A DNA stretch of 64,000 bases from Calendula officinalis (taxonomy: Eukaryota > Streptophyta > Magnoliopsida > Asterales > Asteraceae). Each line of letters opens with the position of its first letter. Positions within the stretch are counted from its first letter, which is position 1. This document shows, piece after piece, positions 11,709 through 23,461 of this stretch. The notes under the pieces are model-generated. The model was given only the letters and a program-made list of their open reading frames with translations, had not been told where the DNA came from and searched no databases. The position numbers and the translations under genes were made by a program. The stretch spans positions 32,809,670-32,873,669 of the forward strand of contig OY970825.1 in NCBI GenBank assembly GCA_963853835.1, written 5' to 3'.

Positions 11709-12202
11709 TGATATGAACTAACTAGTAATCGAATGAACAAAGAATAAAAGATAGAATAATCGACTTTCGAGAGGTCGATAAAGCTCTCCCACAGAATATC
11801 AAAACCAATTCATCATATTAAGCATAAGAATTACAAAACCCTAAAGCCCTATTTATAGATCTCTAGGTAATATAATTTCCTAATATAACTGTAACTACTA
11901 ATCCTTATCAAAAATAAAACATATCTTCTAAATAATAATAAGAGTTTTTCTAATGTATGCCCCTGGGGCTTACAATAACATGTATTAAATGAAATGATAA
12001 TTTCCTAATTTGTATCGAATAACATTAATAAACTCTAACTCCTACCATTTTTAGAAGATGCATTAAATATGATTTTATGTTTAAATGGAAAGTACAACTT
12101 CATTAAATGTCGTTATCGTATGCCCCAGGGGCATACGTTAGAAAAACCCTAATAATAATGATCTAATAATAATAACTTAATAATAATAATTGATACGTAT
12201 CA
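11709..12202 (-). repeat. 5' LTR of the non-autonomous element, carrying a MITE
   Basis: Matches 8328-8604 except for a 208-bp MITE plus its 9-bp duplication, which account for the length difference. Confidence 0.9.
11942..12149. mobile_element. Mutator-type MITE
   Basis: Terminal inverted repeats GAGTTTTTCTAATGTATGCC and its complement at the right end, with a 9-bp duplication TAATAATAA on both sides (11933-11941 and 12150-12158). The sister LTR shows the empty site, which confirms the borders. No coding capacity. Confidence 0.9.
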
Positions 12203-12580
12203 TATTTATTTTCATTTTTTTAAAGTATATTCTCGTTTATATAAGGTTTTTCGAGTGTTTCAGATTTGTTCTGATATACATGATCTAACTGTTGTCATGG
12301 TGATTATTTCCATAACTTCATCTAACTATTTCATAAATATTTACATAAAGAAATTTCAAACTCATAATTTCTAGAAGACTATTTAAGATGCTATCATACT
12401 GATGATTAAAACATGTTACATTAAACACTACGAATTTATTTAAAATTGTTTTTTTCTCAAAATAATTAAGAACTAGTTATATATCTATTCTATATCAAAT
12501 CAAAATAATAAACAAAATTTCAACAAATATGACATGATTTGAAATCATCGATTATTTTTAAGTGGTTGATCGGACACTAA

Positions 12581-13102
12581 GAGCATCCCAATGGTTAACC
12601 TCATAAAAGCTTATTAGTTTTGTCACATCAATATTCCACTAACCAAAAACCTTTTCATAAATGTCTTCTCCAATGGTTAACCTCTCCAAAAGCTTATTCT
12701 TTTATAATATTTCTAATTTACCTTTATCTATCTCAAATATTTTATAAATACCCTTATATATAATTTGACAATTTTTTTGACATCTTACTAAATATTATAT
12801 CTTTTAAAATGTATAATACAAAAATATTATACTAATTGACATTAAATATTATATAATTTATTTATTAAGTAATAAAAATATAATAAAGAATTTATTTATA
12901 ACAAATCTAAGGTTTAAAATGAAATATTATTAAACATAAGGGGCTAAAAATGACAAACATTAAAAGATGGTTAAAAGGTTAGTAGAGAATAAGTCATTGC
13001 AATAAGCTTTTCAAAAAGCTAGGCATCCCAATGGTAAAAAGTCTTTCAAAAGCTTATTAGAATAGTAATAAGCTTTTGAAAAAGCTACCATTGGAGATGC
13101 TC
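12581..13102. mobile_element. PIF/Harbinger-like MITE
   Basis: Left end GAGCATCCCAATGGT and right end ACCATTGGAGATGCTC are inverted repeats, flanked by TAA on each side (12578-12580 and 13103-13105). Both arms contain a second internal copy of the terminal motif (near 12667 and 13021), so the element looks like one copy duplicated or nested in another. Confidence 0.8.
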
Positions 13103-13105
13103 TAA

Positions 13106-13606
13106 GGATTAAGACCTTAGTGATTATAAAAATCTAGATAACCATTACATATCATATGTAGACAATATTATAATATGACTTTATTCCATAGAAAATGGCT
13201 CATTGGTGTATATAATTGAAAATTTATATTGTTTTTACTAAATTTTAATAAATATACATATAAAATGATTGATATATATATAGAATCTGGTTATTTTATT
13301 TTGTAAACTCATTATTTATTTTAGGTATTTCATAAATGTACTGATCAAATGATAAAAAAAATAAGTAAAATCACAAACATTTTTTATTAAAAAGCTATAG
13401 CTAAAACATTTTGCCTTAACTTTGAATTATTGGATCGTTTAAGTTGTCTTTCTTGATAGATAAGATTATATAAGTTAAGGATGTTTTCAATAGTTAGTTG
13501 TCTTTTTTGAAAAATAAGAAACTTAACCCAGAGAGAGGCTGGCCGTTTTTTCGATGTGAATTTTATAGAAACTTTGCCGGAAAATTTGGTGGTTTTCCAA
13601 AAACAC
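13106..13606. other. AT-rich intergenic region
   Basis: Nothing recognised. The ORF at 13498-13692 crosses into the next MITE and is not credible. Confidence 0.5.
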
Positions 13607-13609
13607 TAA

Positions 13610-14481
13610 GGTGTTGTTTGTTTTTTTATGTGAAAAAGATATGCGGTCTGCGAAACATATCTGCCAGAATCTGTACTAAAAAGCTGGACTAAAGGTCTGC
13701 AAAATAGAAAAAAAAACTTGTTTGTTATTCTAATAAAGAAACACAAAAGGTCTGCACAAAAAAACAATTAGGGCAAAATTAAGTAAAATTGGGGATACAA
13801 TTAGGATAAAATTGGGGATAAAATTAGGGCAAAATTGAGAGAGAAAGGGAGAGAGAGACAAAGGCAGAGAGAGGCGGAGAGAGAGAGAGAAAGATCAGAC
13901 AGAGGCGGAGAGAGAAATCGACGACGTGAGAGAGGTGAGAGAGAGAGAGAGAGAGAGAGAGATCGATGGCAAGAGCGAGAAAAGGAGACGGCGGAGGAGG
14001 AGATGGCGGAGGAGGATGACTGGAGAAGAAGAAGGAGATGGCGGAGGAGGAGATGGCGGAGGAGGAGATGACGGAGGAGGATGACTCGAGAAGGAGAAGG
14101 AGACGGCGGAGGAGGAGAACAGTTGATCTCCGGCGATCTCCGGTGACTGCTGATATCCGGCGAAGGTGGAGGTGACGGAGACGGCGGAGGAGCGATGGGA
14201 GATTGGGAGCTGCTCTGGTGTACGTGGGTGAGGGTTTGGAAGAGGTGTGTACGGTGGGTGAGGGCTTTGGAAGAAGTTGATTTGTTTTTGTTTTTTTCTT
14301 AAGTTGGGAAGACACAACAAGCTTTAATCCAAGTCTGCATGGGGAAGACCCTGTGCAGACATTTTTTTTGTCTGCGAGCTTCTAACAAACAAACATCTGC
14401 GGGATTGCTTTTCTGCCCGTGGTCAGCGACGTGCAGACAAAAGACCTTACGCAGACCTTTTTGCAAAAAACAAACAGCACC
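13610..14481. mobile_element. MITE-like element with TAA duplication and a purine-rich core
   Basis: Ends GGTGTTGTTTGTTTTTT and its near complement AAAAAACAAACAGCACC, flanked by TAA (13607-13609, 14482-14484). The arms also share CTGC/GCAG-rich subterminal repeats. The centre (13835-14200) is a GAGAGA and GGAGGA-type low-complexity tract, which creates long spurious ORFs on both strands. Confidence 0.75.
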
Positions 14482-14689
14482 TAAATGTTTTTTTATATGT
14501 CGTCTGCATGTTGAAAGTTGGATTTGTGATGCAGGAGAAGAGTATCAACGGAATTAAGGATGATTTTGATGTATCTTAAAAAGGGAAATTTTTAAAACCA
14601 ATATATTTAGCAAAGCTAATTTTAAAACCAAACTTACATTTTTCATTTTTATCAAAAAGAAATTGTCTTGTAACTAAAAATTTAAAACC

Positions 14690-14805
14690 AAAGGGCTTAT
14701 AATCAACGATATCAAAATGATTAGGTGTCCCATAAGGTTGTGAGTTTAAGTCTCGATGAGATAAATAAGTAGATTAGGTGCTGTTTGAAAAAAAAAAAAG
14801 CATAT
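14690..14805 (+). repeat. Possible tRNA-derived SINE
   Basis: A stretch with the B-box-like GGTTGTGAGTTTAAGTCTC ends in an A-rich tail near 14789-14801. No A box or target duplication was confirmed, so this is tentative. Confidence 0.3.
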
Positions 14806-15140
14806 GGTTTATCGTAGAATAGTGAATATACATATTGAGAAAGTATATTTTTTGCTATATTTTATTCCTAGCTATAGTCCTACTCACTTATAAGCTTAAC
14901 ATATGTAATTTACTAATTCTTTTACATCATACCATCCATTGATTTTAACACTTTCTTTAATCTAGTGTATAGGAAGATTAATAGGAACAAATACTAGGAA
15001 GCAATACCACTTCTCGTACATATTAATTCGAACAATATCACAAAATGTCATCGTTTTAAGGAAAAAATTAACAAAAATACGAGTCCTAATTTGGAAGATC
15101 CAACAAAATCTTTCAACAGGCGAGTATTAGAAAAAATCAT
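14806..15140. other. Intergenic region upstream of RPL35
   Basis: Nothing recognised apart from AT-rich sequence. Confidence 0.5.
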
Positions 15141-15141
15141 T

Positions 15142-15262
15142 CGGGCCACTTGGGCCTGTAATTCACCTGGTCAAGCCCATTTTACATTCACGGACCTTTT
15201 CTTATATATAAAGCCCGCGAAATCAAAACCCTAATTTCCTCCATTTTCATTAGGGTTTCAGA
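15142..15262 (+). promoter_or_regulatory. Core promoter of RPL35: site II elements, TATA box and telo-boxes
   Basis: Contains TGGGCC at 15151-15156 and the reverse motif AGCCCA at 15174-15179 (site II, TGGGCY). A TATA box ATATATAA follows near 15204-15211. A telo-box AAACCCTAA lies at 15226-15234, and a reverse copy TTAGGGTTT near 15250. This combination is typical of plant ribosomal-protein genes and ties expression to cell growth. Confidence 0.8.
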
Positions 15263-15316
15263 GGCAGCCTTCAATCTCCAGAGAACCTAGCTTCTGCTCC
15301 GATTACGCATCATCAA

Positions 15317-16368
15317 ATGGGTAGGTTTTGCATTTCGATGCTTGATGATTATTCTGATTGTGATTTTGATTTCGATTCTGATTGTATTTGAATTTCGTTA
15401 ATACAGCTCGAATCAAAGTGCATGAGCTTAGAGGCAAATCGAAGGCTGATCTGTTCACTCAGTTGAAGGATCTTAAAGCTGAACTTGCTCTTCTTCGTGT
15501 CGCCAAGGTCACCGGTGGTGCGCCAAACAAGCTCTCAAAGATGTAATACATTTTTCTTTCTCCATTTTTGTGTGAATAATTTGTGGCTCATTTTGTGTTC
15601 TTCATTAAATTCTTATAACGATGTTAGTAAGTCTAAGCTCCTATCTATTCACTTGCACTAATTGTCTAATTCTATTGTATAGTAATAATTCTCTAGGTTT
15701 TATGTTTTACATGTAGACAAATTGGCACTCACGTTCCCCTTTGAAAATTCGGTTCAGCCATTTTATATACATAGCTAATCGGTTACCAGATTCTGAACCT
15801 GTTGCCACTCTGTTTTAATTGCATTTGTCTTCAAAGGTTAATTAGAATTCTGGTCTATGAATCTGAATTTTAGATGTTCTGATTTTGATTTTGATTCCCT
15901 GAGATTAAAGTATTGAGTTTGTTACATTTGTGGTTTACATGCAATATTGATTTATAATATTATTTTTTGCAGCAAAGTTGTGAGGACATCAATTGCACAG
16001 GTTTTGACTGTGATTTCACAGACTCAAAAGTCTGCCCTTAGGGAAGCTTACAAGAACAAGAAGTACCTTCCTCTTGACTTGCGTCCCAAGAAAACCAGAG
16101 CCATTCGCAGGCGTCTTACCAAGCATCAGGTGAGGCTGAGTTTTAATTATTCTTTAGTTTCCTCTTGACTTTTTTTGATGATTCAAACCAAACATTGATT
16201 TGAAACCATTAAACAAACACATCACTACCTTTAATTGTTGAACATACTTTGTATTTAAGTATCACTCACATGGTTACTTTTTGTTTGAGTCAGGCTTCCT
16301 TGAAGACTGAACGCGAGAAGAAGAAAGAGAAGTATTTCCCATTAAGGAAGTATGCAATTAAGGCGTAA
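15317..16368 (+). CDS. RPL35: 60S ribosomal protein L35 (uL29)
   Basis: Four coding exons, 15317-15320, 15407-15542, 15973-16129 and 16294-16368, all with GT-AG introns. They give 123 residues, the usual length of plant L35. The product starts MARIKVHELRGKSKADLFTQ, has the conserved LKAELALLRVAKVTGG and VLTVISQTQKSALREAYKN segments, and ends FPLRKYAIKA. L35 is part of the large cytosolic ribosomal subunit near the polypeptide exit tunnel. The first intron cuts just after ATGG, an arrangement common in plant ribosomal-protein genes. The frame is intact and the promoter complete, so the gene is probably functional. Confidence 0.97.
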
Positions 16369-16637
16369 GTAATTGAGAAGGATATTTAGGTCATTTTTGA
16401 ATTTGGATTTTATGTACGATGTGTTTCTTGGATTCCAAAGTTTGCTGGTTTTCATTTAGACATTGAATCTTGCTTGATATTGTTAGTTTTATTTTGCTTT
16501 CTACACTTGTTTTGATTTTGAACCCAAAATTGCTGATGTGGTTCAAGCATTGTTCTTCATTACAGAATTTTTCTGAATATCGTCATATATACTCGCAAAA
16601 TAAGATACTTTTGAGTTAGCAAATTGGTAAATTCTAA

Positions 16638-17241
16638 GGCTTGTGGGTATGGGACAACGGTGTATGGCGTGGTGGTGAGGTGGCAAGAGCCACGGTGTGG
16701 AAGAAAAAGCAAACACCACCCCCCACAACGGTGTGGGGGGACGGCGTGCATGAAGGGTGCCCACGGCAATGGGAGAAAAAACCTACCTCGTTGCCGGAAA
16801 AACCATGCTGCTTCTTCTCTTCCGTTCTTCTCGCCGGAAAGGAGCTGCCGTTTTTTTGAAGATGGGTTTTAGGTTTTTTTTTAATATGTATTTAAAAGCA
16901 AGTTGGGCTATTTAATTAGGTTTGACCTGCCTTTTTCTATTGGGCAATTTAATTGGGCTTTTTTATTGGATTTATTACAAAAATTTAACAATGTGGTCTT
17001 ATAAATTAATTATTTGGACTCTTTGTATAAAATAAATAATATGTGAGGTCTTATAAATTAATATGTGTGGTTTTATATTTAAAAAATTAAATTGAAATGA
17101 AATGATGAGATGAAAAATAAAATGGTGTGGTGTGGTGTGGTGGGTATTTCCACCAAATGATATGGTGTGGTGTGGTTGCTGAGGTGGCGATGATGTGGCA
17201 GGAAAATTGGGTACCACATGTGGTACCCATACCTAGTAGCC
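16638..17241. mobile_element. PIF/Harbinger-like MITE downstream of RPL35
   Basis: Left end GGCTTGTGGGTATGGG and right end CCCATACCTAGTAGCC are imperfect inverted repeats flanked by TAA (16635-16637 and 17242-17244). The arms are rich in GGTGTGG, giving overlapping ORFs on both strands that are not genes. Confidence 0.7.
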
Positions 17242-17244
17242 TAA

Positions 17245-17666
17245 GGAAACTAGAGAAATTGAGAAAAGCACTAAAATCAAAAAGCCGAAACAAAAAAAAC
17301 CTAAAATTGATCGATTTACAAGTTTTATAAATCAAATTTTCTTGTTTGTGATTTGGTTTCAGTTATAAGCAGCCTCATGCTGTACCATATAACAAAGTTT
17401 GATTTGCGCATTCTAATATTTATCATGTACCTTTTTTTAATATGACAAACAGATCGATCTGATTAACATGTGTAATAAATGTTTATCGATCCGACTATCA
17501 TGTGTAATAAATGAATGGTGTTGCGGTTGACCTATTCGACACGGTTAAAAGAAGAAACGCAAATGATGAACAGATTAATAGCGTGAGGCTAAAAGCTTTT
17601 TTGTCAAGCTAAAAGCTTCCGACTTCAATGACTTCAAGAAATTACTAAAAAGTCCCTACCAAACAT
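17245..17666. other. Intergenic region left of the copia element
   Basis: No gene seen. A direct repeat ACATGTGTAATAAATG occurs twice near 17467-17512. Confidence 0.4.
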
Positions 17667-17671
17667 TAATA

Positions 17672-17989
17672 TATTATAATATGAATATATCTACATATGC
17701 AATAATGTAGATAAACTATGCTACTAGTTGGATGATCAATTAGTCAAGATTTCTTGTCTAATCCATTTAATGTTTTACCCAAATACATATGTTGTATTAC
17801 TCACCAAGTATGGGTTCATGGGTAACAAATTTAGTATAAATAACAATGTATGTGAAGATGTAAAAATACACCTCATAATACACATAAGTGATTTAAATCC
17901 TCTCCATCTTATTTTGTTTCTTACTTTTATAATCTTCAAGTTCTTTGATCAATAGCTAATAGGGCCTTAATTAAAGTTAATTTATAACA
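17672..17989 (+). repeat. 5' LTR of the copia element
   Basis: Starts TATTATAATATG (TGTTATAATATG in the other copy, so the terminal TG has mutated) and ends AATTTATAACA. 318 bp. Confidence 0.88.
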
Positions 17990-18003
17990 CGTTATCAGCA
18001 CGA
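17990..18003 (+). other. Primer binding site of the copia element
   Basis: CGTTATCAGCACGA directly follows the LTR, a motif often seen at this place in plant copia elements. Confidence 0.6.
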
Positions 18004-18511
18004 AAGTTCTTAATCAAGGAAGATCAACTCAATCACAAGGTACATTTACTTAATCAAGTTAATTACTTAAGTTAAACATTTCTTATAACAATAAGTTATA
18101 ATATAATAATAAATTAAATGAAACCAAACACATTTAATCAAGGACACTATGATGACATTTGGATTACTAATCTTGGGACTACTAACATACTTACATTTAT
18201 TATTGTACTAATTTTATTCTTATGTTTATTAACCCTTTTAATTTATGCAAACTAACATTTACATATATGTATTCTAATTTTTACTTATGCTTACTAACTT
18301 TTACTTATGCAAACTAACATTTAATTTATTGCATCTAACATTTATTTATGTTACTAACATTTATTTATATATACTAACTTTCCTTTATGTATACTAACAT
18401 TTATACATATTTTTTCTTTCTTTTATTTACTAATTTATTTAAAATTCACTAATATTATTACAAATTTGTTTATGTAAATTATTTCTTTAATTATTCTTTT
18501 TATTAAAAAAA

Positions 18512-18624
<113 letters not shown>

Positions 18625-18979
18625 CGGCTATATATGTAACGGTTATAAACGGTAAAAAAGAAAAAACAATTATATAAAATATACAACGGCTATATTTTTA
18701 CACTATAAATAAACACATCACCCACACTTATTTATACTACAAAATAATTTCTCTCATCTTCAAAATCAAGATCAAGAATGATTCACTCGTTTTTAATTTT
18801 CATGATTGTAATGGTTATTGTACTTGGCATCTTAATTAGTCTCACGCATGATGTATTTTATCCTTTCTTGTTCACGTATGGGGTGATTGTTCTCCCACTT
18901 CTGTTTTGTGCAATACATATTGATATATATGGATTCTGATTTTTAACTTGTTTTTGTTCTAAATATATATAGTTATAAA

Positions 18980-20038
18980 ATGTCAAACGTTGCGAAGATT
19001 GAGTTTAATGCGTTAGAAGCATCTGGTAAAAATTACAACTCATGGATCACTGATATGAGAGCATATTTAGCATCAATGGGTATCTTAGATGCCTTAAATG
19101 AAAATAATAATTGCTCATCCCAAGAAAAATGGAAAGCAGTTTTCAATCTTCGTAAACACGTTGATGCTAGTTTAAAAAATTAATACTTAAACATTGAAGA
19201 TCCATATATTTTCTGGAAGTCTCTTAAAGAACGATTTGATAATAAGAAAAGGGTTTTACTTCCCTTTGCTAGAGAAGAATGGAGATCACTAAGATTCCAG
19301 AATTTTAAACAAGTGTCTGATTATAGCTCAGCGTTGTTCAGGATATGTTCACAACTTGAATTTTGTGGAGATCCTGTGACAGATGAAGAAAAGTTGGAGA
19401 AAACTTACTCCACATTCCATGCATCAAATGTTACTTTGCAAGAGAATTTGCGATTGCAAAAATTCTCAAAATATTCTGATTTGCAAGAATATCTTCTGAC
19501 GGCTGAGCAAAATAATATGCTCTTAATGAAAAATCATGAGTCCCGTCCCACAGGATCAGCAACACTCCCTGAAATCAATGCTGCAGAAAATGTTGGTCCT
19601 CGAAATAACACAAGGGGACGTGGTCGTGGTCGTGGACGAGGTCGTTTTACTCAAAACTATACTAATGGCCGAAACCAAAACTTTGGTCGAAGTCACCTTT
19701 ATGGTCGTGGTCGTGGTCGTGGTAATGGTTATGGACGTGGACGTGGATATGGACGTGGTCCAAGAAATAATACTTATCATGCTCCACCAGGTAACAAAGT
19801 CCAACCACAAAACAAGACCACAAAACATGATGATGAAGCAAGTGCTTCTCAGAACAATCAAAATGTGTGTTATAGATGTAGTAGTACGGGCCACTGGCAA
19901 AGTACTTGTCGCACACCTTCTCACTTTTGCAAGCTATATCAAGCTTCACTTAAGCGAAAGGAGAAAGAAGTAAACTTTGTGGATCAATCTGAGAACACTG
20001 ATCTAAATGCTTCTGATTTCTTGAATGACATGGAGTAA
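18980..20038 (+). pseudogene. Copia Gag, with one in-frame stop
   Basis: The frame starts at 18980 with the DUF4219/UBN2-type gag N-terminus (FNALEASGKNYNSWITDMRA). A TAA at 19181-19183 breaks it, and the same frame continues to 20038. The later part has an RG-rich basic stretch (near 19610-19760) and a CCHC zinc knuckle CYRCSSTGHWQSTC for RNA binding. It would form the particle that packages element RNA in the cytoplasm. A full-length product is not possible here. Confidence 0.9.
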
Positions 20039-23000
20039 TATGAAGCTTAATCACTCATGTCTAAACCATAATTATGTTTATGTTTTCATCTTTGTAATTC
20101 GTCTATGCATTTCGTTAAACTAGGATTTCCCTTGTTTTCATGTAATGAATTTCTAATCATCTGTATAATAACTTACGTTTTTCCATTTTTCAAGTTTGAT
20201 ATGAACTCCACTGGAGCAAAACAACAATCGATGGTTGGAGATCTGTGTATTCTAGATAGTGGTTCCACGCACACTATCCTTAAATCTAAGAAATATTTTT
20301 CTGAACTAAAACCAACAAAGGCAAGCATAAACACCATATCAGGTCCAGTGGACTTGATAGAAGGTGTAGGAAAGGCTAATTTTATACTACATAATGGTAC
20401 ACAAGTTTTGGTAGATAATGCTTTATTTTCTCCTAAATCAAAGAGAAATTTATTAAGTTTTAAGGACATATATCATAATGGATATGACACTCAGAGTGTG
20501 ACTGCACATAATGAGAAAATATTACACATTACTAATAAAAGTCATGTATTGGAAGAACTACCATTGCTTCAATGTGGTCTACACTACACACATATAAACA
20601 TGGTAGAGTCACACATGGTAGTCAAAGTAAATAGTCACGATCCTAGTATATTTAGCTTATGGCATGACAGGTTAGGGCATCCAGGCTCAACAATGATGCG
20701 GAGAATAATTGAAAACACTTATGGGCATCCATTGAAAGATCATAAGATCCCTCATACAGGTAAAACAACTCAATGTGCATCATGCTCCCTTGGTAAGTTG
20801 ATTATAAGACCTTCACCAAATTGAAATGGAAACCCCTACGTTTCTTGAAAGAATCCAGGGAGATATTTGTGGACCGATTCATCTACCATGTGGACCATTT
20901 AGATACTTTATGGTCTTAATAGATGCATCAAGTAGATGGTCTCATGTTTGTCTATTATCAACACGTAATGTTGCATTTGCAAAATTTCTTGCACAAATCA
21001 TTAAACTAAGAGCACATTTTCCTGATCATACTATAAAAAGAGTAAGATTGGATAATGCTGGTGAATTTACATCTCAGGCATTTAATGATTATTGTATGTC
21101 TGTAGGAATTGTTGTTGAACACCCAGTTGCTCATGTACACACACAAAATGGTTTAGCTGAATCTTTGATTAAACGTCTTCAGTTTGCTAGACCATTAATA
21201 ATGAGAACAAAACTTCCTGTGTCTATTTGGGGTCATGCTATTTTACATGCTGCATCATTAATTCGTATAAGACCAAGTGCATATCATAAATACTCCCCTT
21301 TACAACTTGCTTTTGGCCAAGAGCCAAACATCTCCCACCTTAGAGTTTTTGGTTGTGCTATATATGTTCCTATTGCTCCACCACAGCGTACAAAAATGGG
21401 ACCTCAAAGGAGGTTGGGAATATATGTTGGGTATGAAACAAGTTCAATCATAAGATATCTTGAACCTTTAACAGGTGATGTTTTTACAGCACGTTTTGCA
21501 GATTGCCATTTCGACGAGGCAAACTTTCCAACATTTGGAGAAGAAAAGAAAAACAAAGAAAAAGATGTATCATGGTGTGAGCCATCACTATTGTATCTTG
21601 ATCCTCGAACTAACCAATGTGAAAAAGAAGTTCAAAAAATAATGCACTTGCAGGAAATTGCAAATAAATTGCCTGATGCATTTACTGACACCAAAAGAGT
21701 GACAAAATCACATATACCGGCTGTTAATGCTCCAGCCCAGATTGAAATACCAAATGAAAAATCTGGTGATAAAGTCACTCAAGAGTCTAAAGCACGCTTA
21801 AAGCATGGAAGACCAATTGGCTCGAAGGATAAGAATCCTAGAAAAAGAAAGAATGTAGAAAATGCAAATGATCATAAGGAAAGTGTTTCTGAAGAAACAC
21901 CAAATATTGAAACTCCTCCACAAGAGGAAATGAATGATGTTAACAATGAGGTTTTCCATAAATTATGGCCAAACAAATATATTATGGAATCGGGATGAAA
22001 TAGGAAATATTGATGAAATATTCTCTTATGTCGATGCATGTGAAATTATGAATGATGATCCTGAACCAAAGTCTGTCATTGAATGTCAAAATAGACATGA
22101 CTGGGATAAATGGAAAGAAGTCATGCAAGCTGAATTAAATTCGTTGAATAAACGTAATGTTTTTGGACGCATTGCCCTCACACCAGAAAGTGTGAAACCT
22201 GTGGGTTATAAATGGGTTTTCATACGAAAACGAAATGAGAAAGATGAAATTATAGGATATAAAGCTAGACTTGTAGCTCAAGGTTTTTCTCAAAGACCAG
22301 GAATTGATTATGAGGAAACATATTCCCCAGTTATTGATGCAATAACGTTTAGATATCTAATCAGCCTGGTAGTTTCCAAAAATTTAGAAATGCGTCTAAT
22401 GGATGTTGTCACAGCTTATTTGTATGGATCACTTGATAGTGATATTTACATGAAAGTTCCTGAAGGATTTAAAATGCCAAAAGCACTAAGTGAAAAACCC
22501 AAGGAAATGTATTCAATTAAGTTACAACGATCCTTGTATGGGTTGAAGCAATCTGGACGCATGTGGTATAAACGTTTAAGTGATTACTTAGTAAGTAAAG
22601 GTTATACCAACAATATTATTTGTCCATGTGTTTTTATTAAGAAAACAACATCCGGGATTTGTAATCATAGCCGTCTATGTTGATGACTTGAACCTTATCG
22701 GGACACATAAGGAAATTCATGAAACGACTATACTTTTAAAGAAAGAATTTGAAATGAAAGACCTTGGTAAAACCAAATATTGTCTTGGTTTACAAATTGA
22801 GCATATGAATAATGGAATACTTGTCCATCAATCAAATTATACAGAAAAGATTTTGAAACGTTTCAATATGGACAAAGCGAATCCATTAAGCACTCCAATG
22901 GTCGTTCGATCACTTAACGTTGACAACGATCCCTTTAGACCTCGTGAAGAAAATGAAGAGATTCTTGGTCAAGAAGTACCATATCTCAGTGCAATTGGAG

Positions 23001-23259
23001 CTTTAATGTATCTTACTAATTGTACTAGACCCGACATTTCTTTTGCTGTTAATTTGTTAGCAAGATTTAGTTCAGCTCCTACAAAAAGGCATTGGAATGG
23101 TATCAAACATATTTTTCGATACCTTCGAGGAACTGTTGATTTAGGTCTATTTTATTCTAATGATTCAAAACAAGAGTTAGTCGGTTATACAGATGCAAGT
23201 TATCTATCTGATCCTCATAAAGCTAGGTCTCAAACGGGATATGTTTTCATGAGTGGAGG
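20039..23259 (+). pseudogene. Copia Pol: protease, integrase, reverse transcriptase, part of RNase H
   Basis: Open segments are 20105-20824, 20826-21998, 21934-22683 and 22628-23259. The protease motif is LDSGSTHTIL. The integrase zinc region is WHDRLGHP...CASC, and its core begins GDICGP with the second acidic residue in RLDNAGEF. Reverse transcriptase has KARLVAQGFSQRPGIDY and AVYVDDL. RNase H begins at LVGYTDASY and stops at GYVFMSGG, where gypsy sequence starts. One-base changes near 20819 (loss), 21950 (gain) and 22655 (gain) shift the frame. The stops between 20036 and 20100 may be natural or decay. Confidence 0.9.
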
Positions 23260-23461
23260 CATCTTCATTATCTGCCATATCTGTACATCACAACATCTCA
23301 ACATAATTTAGTATAAACTCGTTAGTACTCTACCTACTAACCAGAATTCATATTCACGCTAATCCCAGCTTGTCAAGAATGATTGATCCACACGAGCCAT
23401 GATTTGAGAATGGTACACCTAAATGTGCACGCATTTCCAAACCGATGCTCCGATACCAAAT
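23260..23461 (-). repeat. Second copy of gypsy primer site, leader and gag start
   Basis: Identical by eye to 30330-30531 at offset 7070. It starts at the outer edge of the 3' LTR, where host (copia) sequence should be, and stops at codon 6 of gag. At most one base (C) is shared at the junction with copia. Confidence 0.93.

Larger units (their letters stand above)
8328..12202 (-). mobile_element. Non-autonomous LTR retrotransposon, interrupted by a solo LTR and a MITE
   Basis: Two LTRs (8328-8604 and 11709-12202) share the ends TGATA...TATCA. The whole is flanked by the 5-bp target duplication TATTT (8323-8327 and 12203-12207). Read on the minus strand, the 5' LTR is followed two bases later by the tRNA-iMet primer site TGGTATCAGAGC, and the 3' LTR is preceded by the purine tract GGGGGCGGAG. 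Without the solo LTR (9346-11637) the internal region is only about 0.8 kb, with a gag-like fragment and no polymerase genes. Its transposition must have relied on proteins from another element. Confidence 0.92.

Noticed and set aside
13824..14320. Overlapping long ORFs on both strands, rich in Arg/Glu or Ser/Pro
   Set aside because: They come from GAGAGA and GGAGGA low-complexity DNA in the core of a MITE-like element; no domain and no conserved start.
19536..19973. ORFs overlapping copia gag in other frames (also 19556-19949 minus)
   Set aside because: Shadows of the Gly/Arg-rich gag coding sequence with biased composition.
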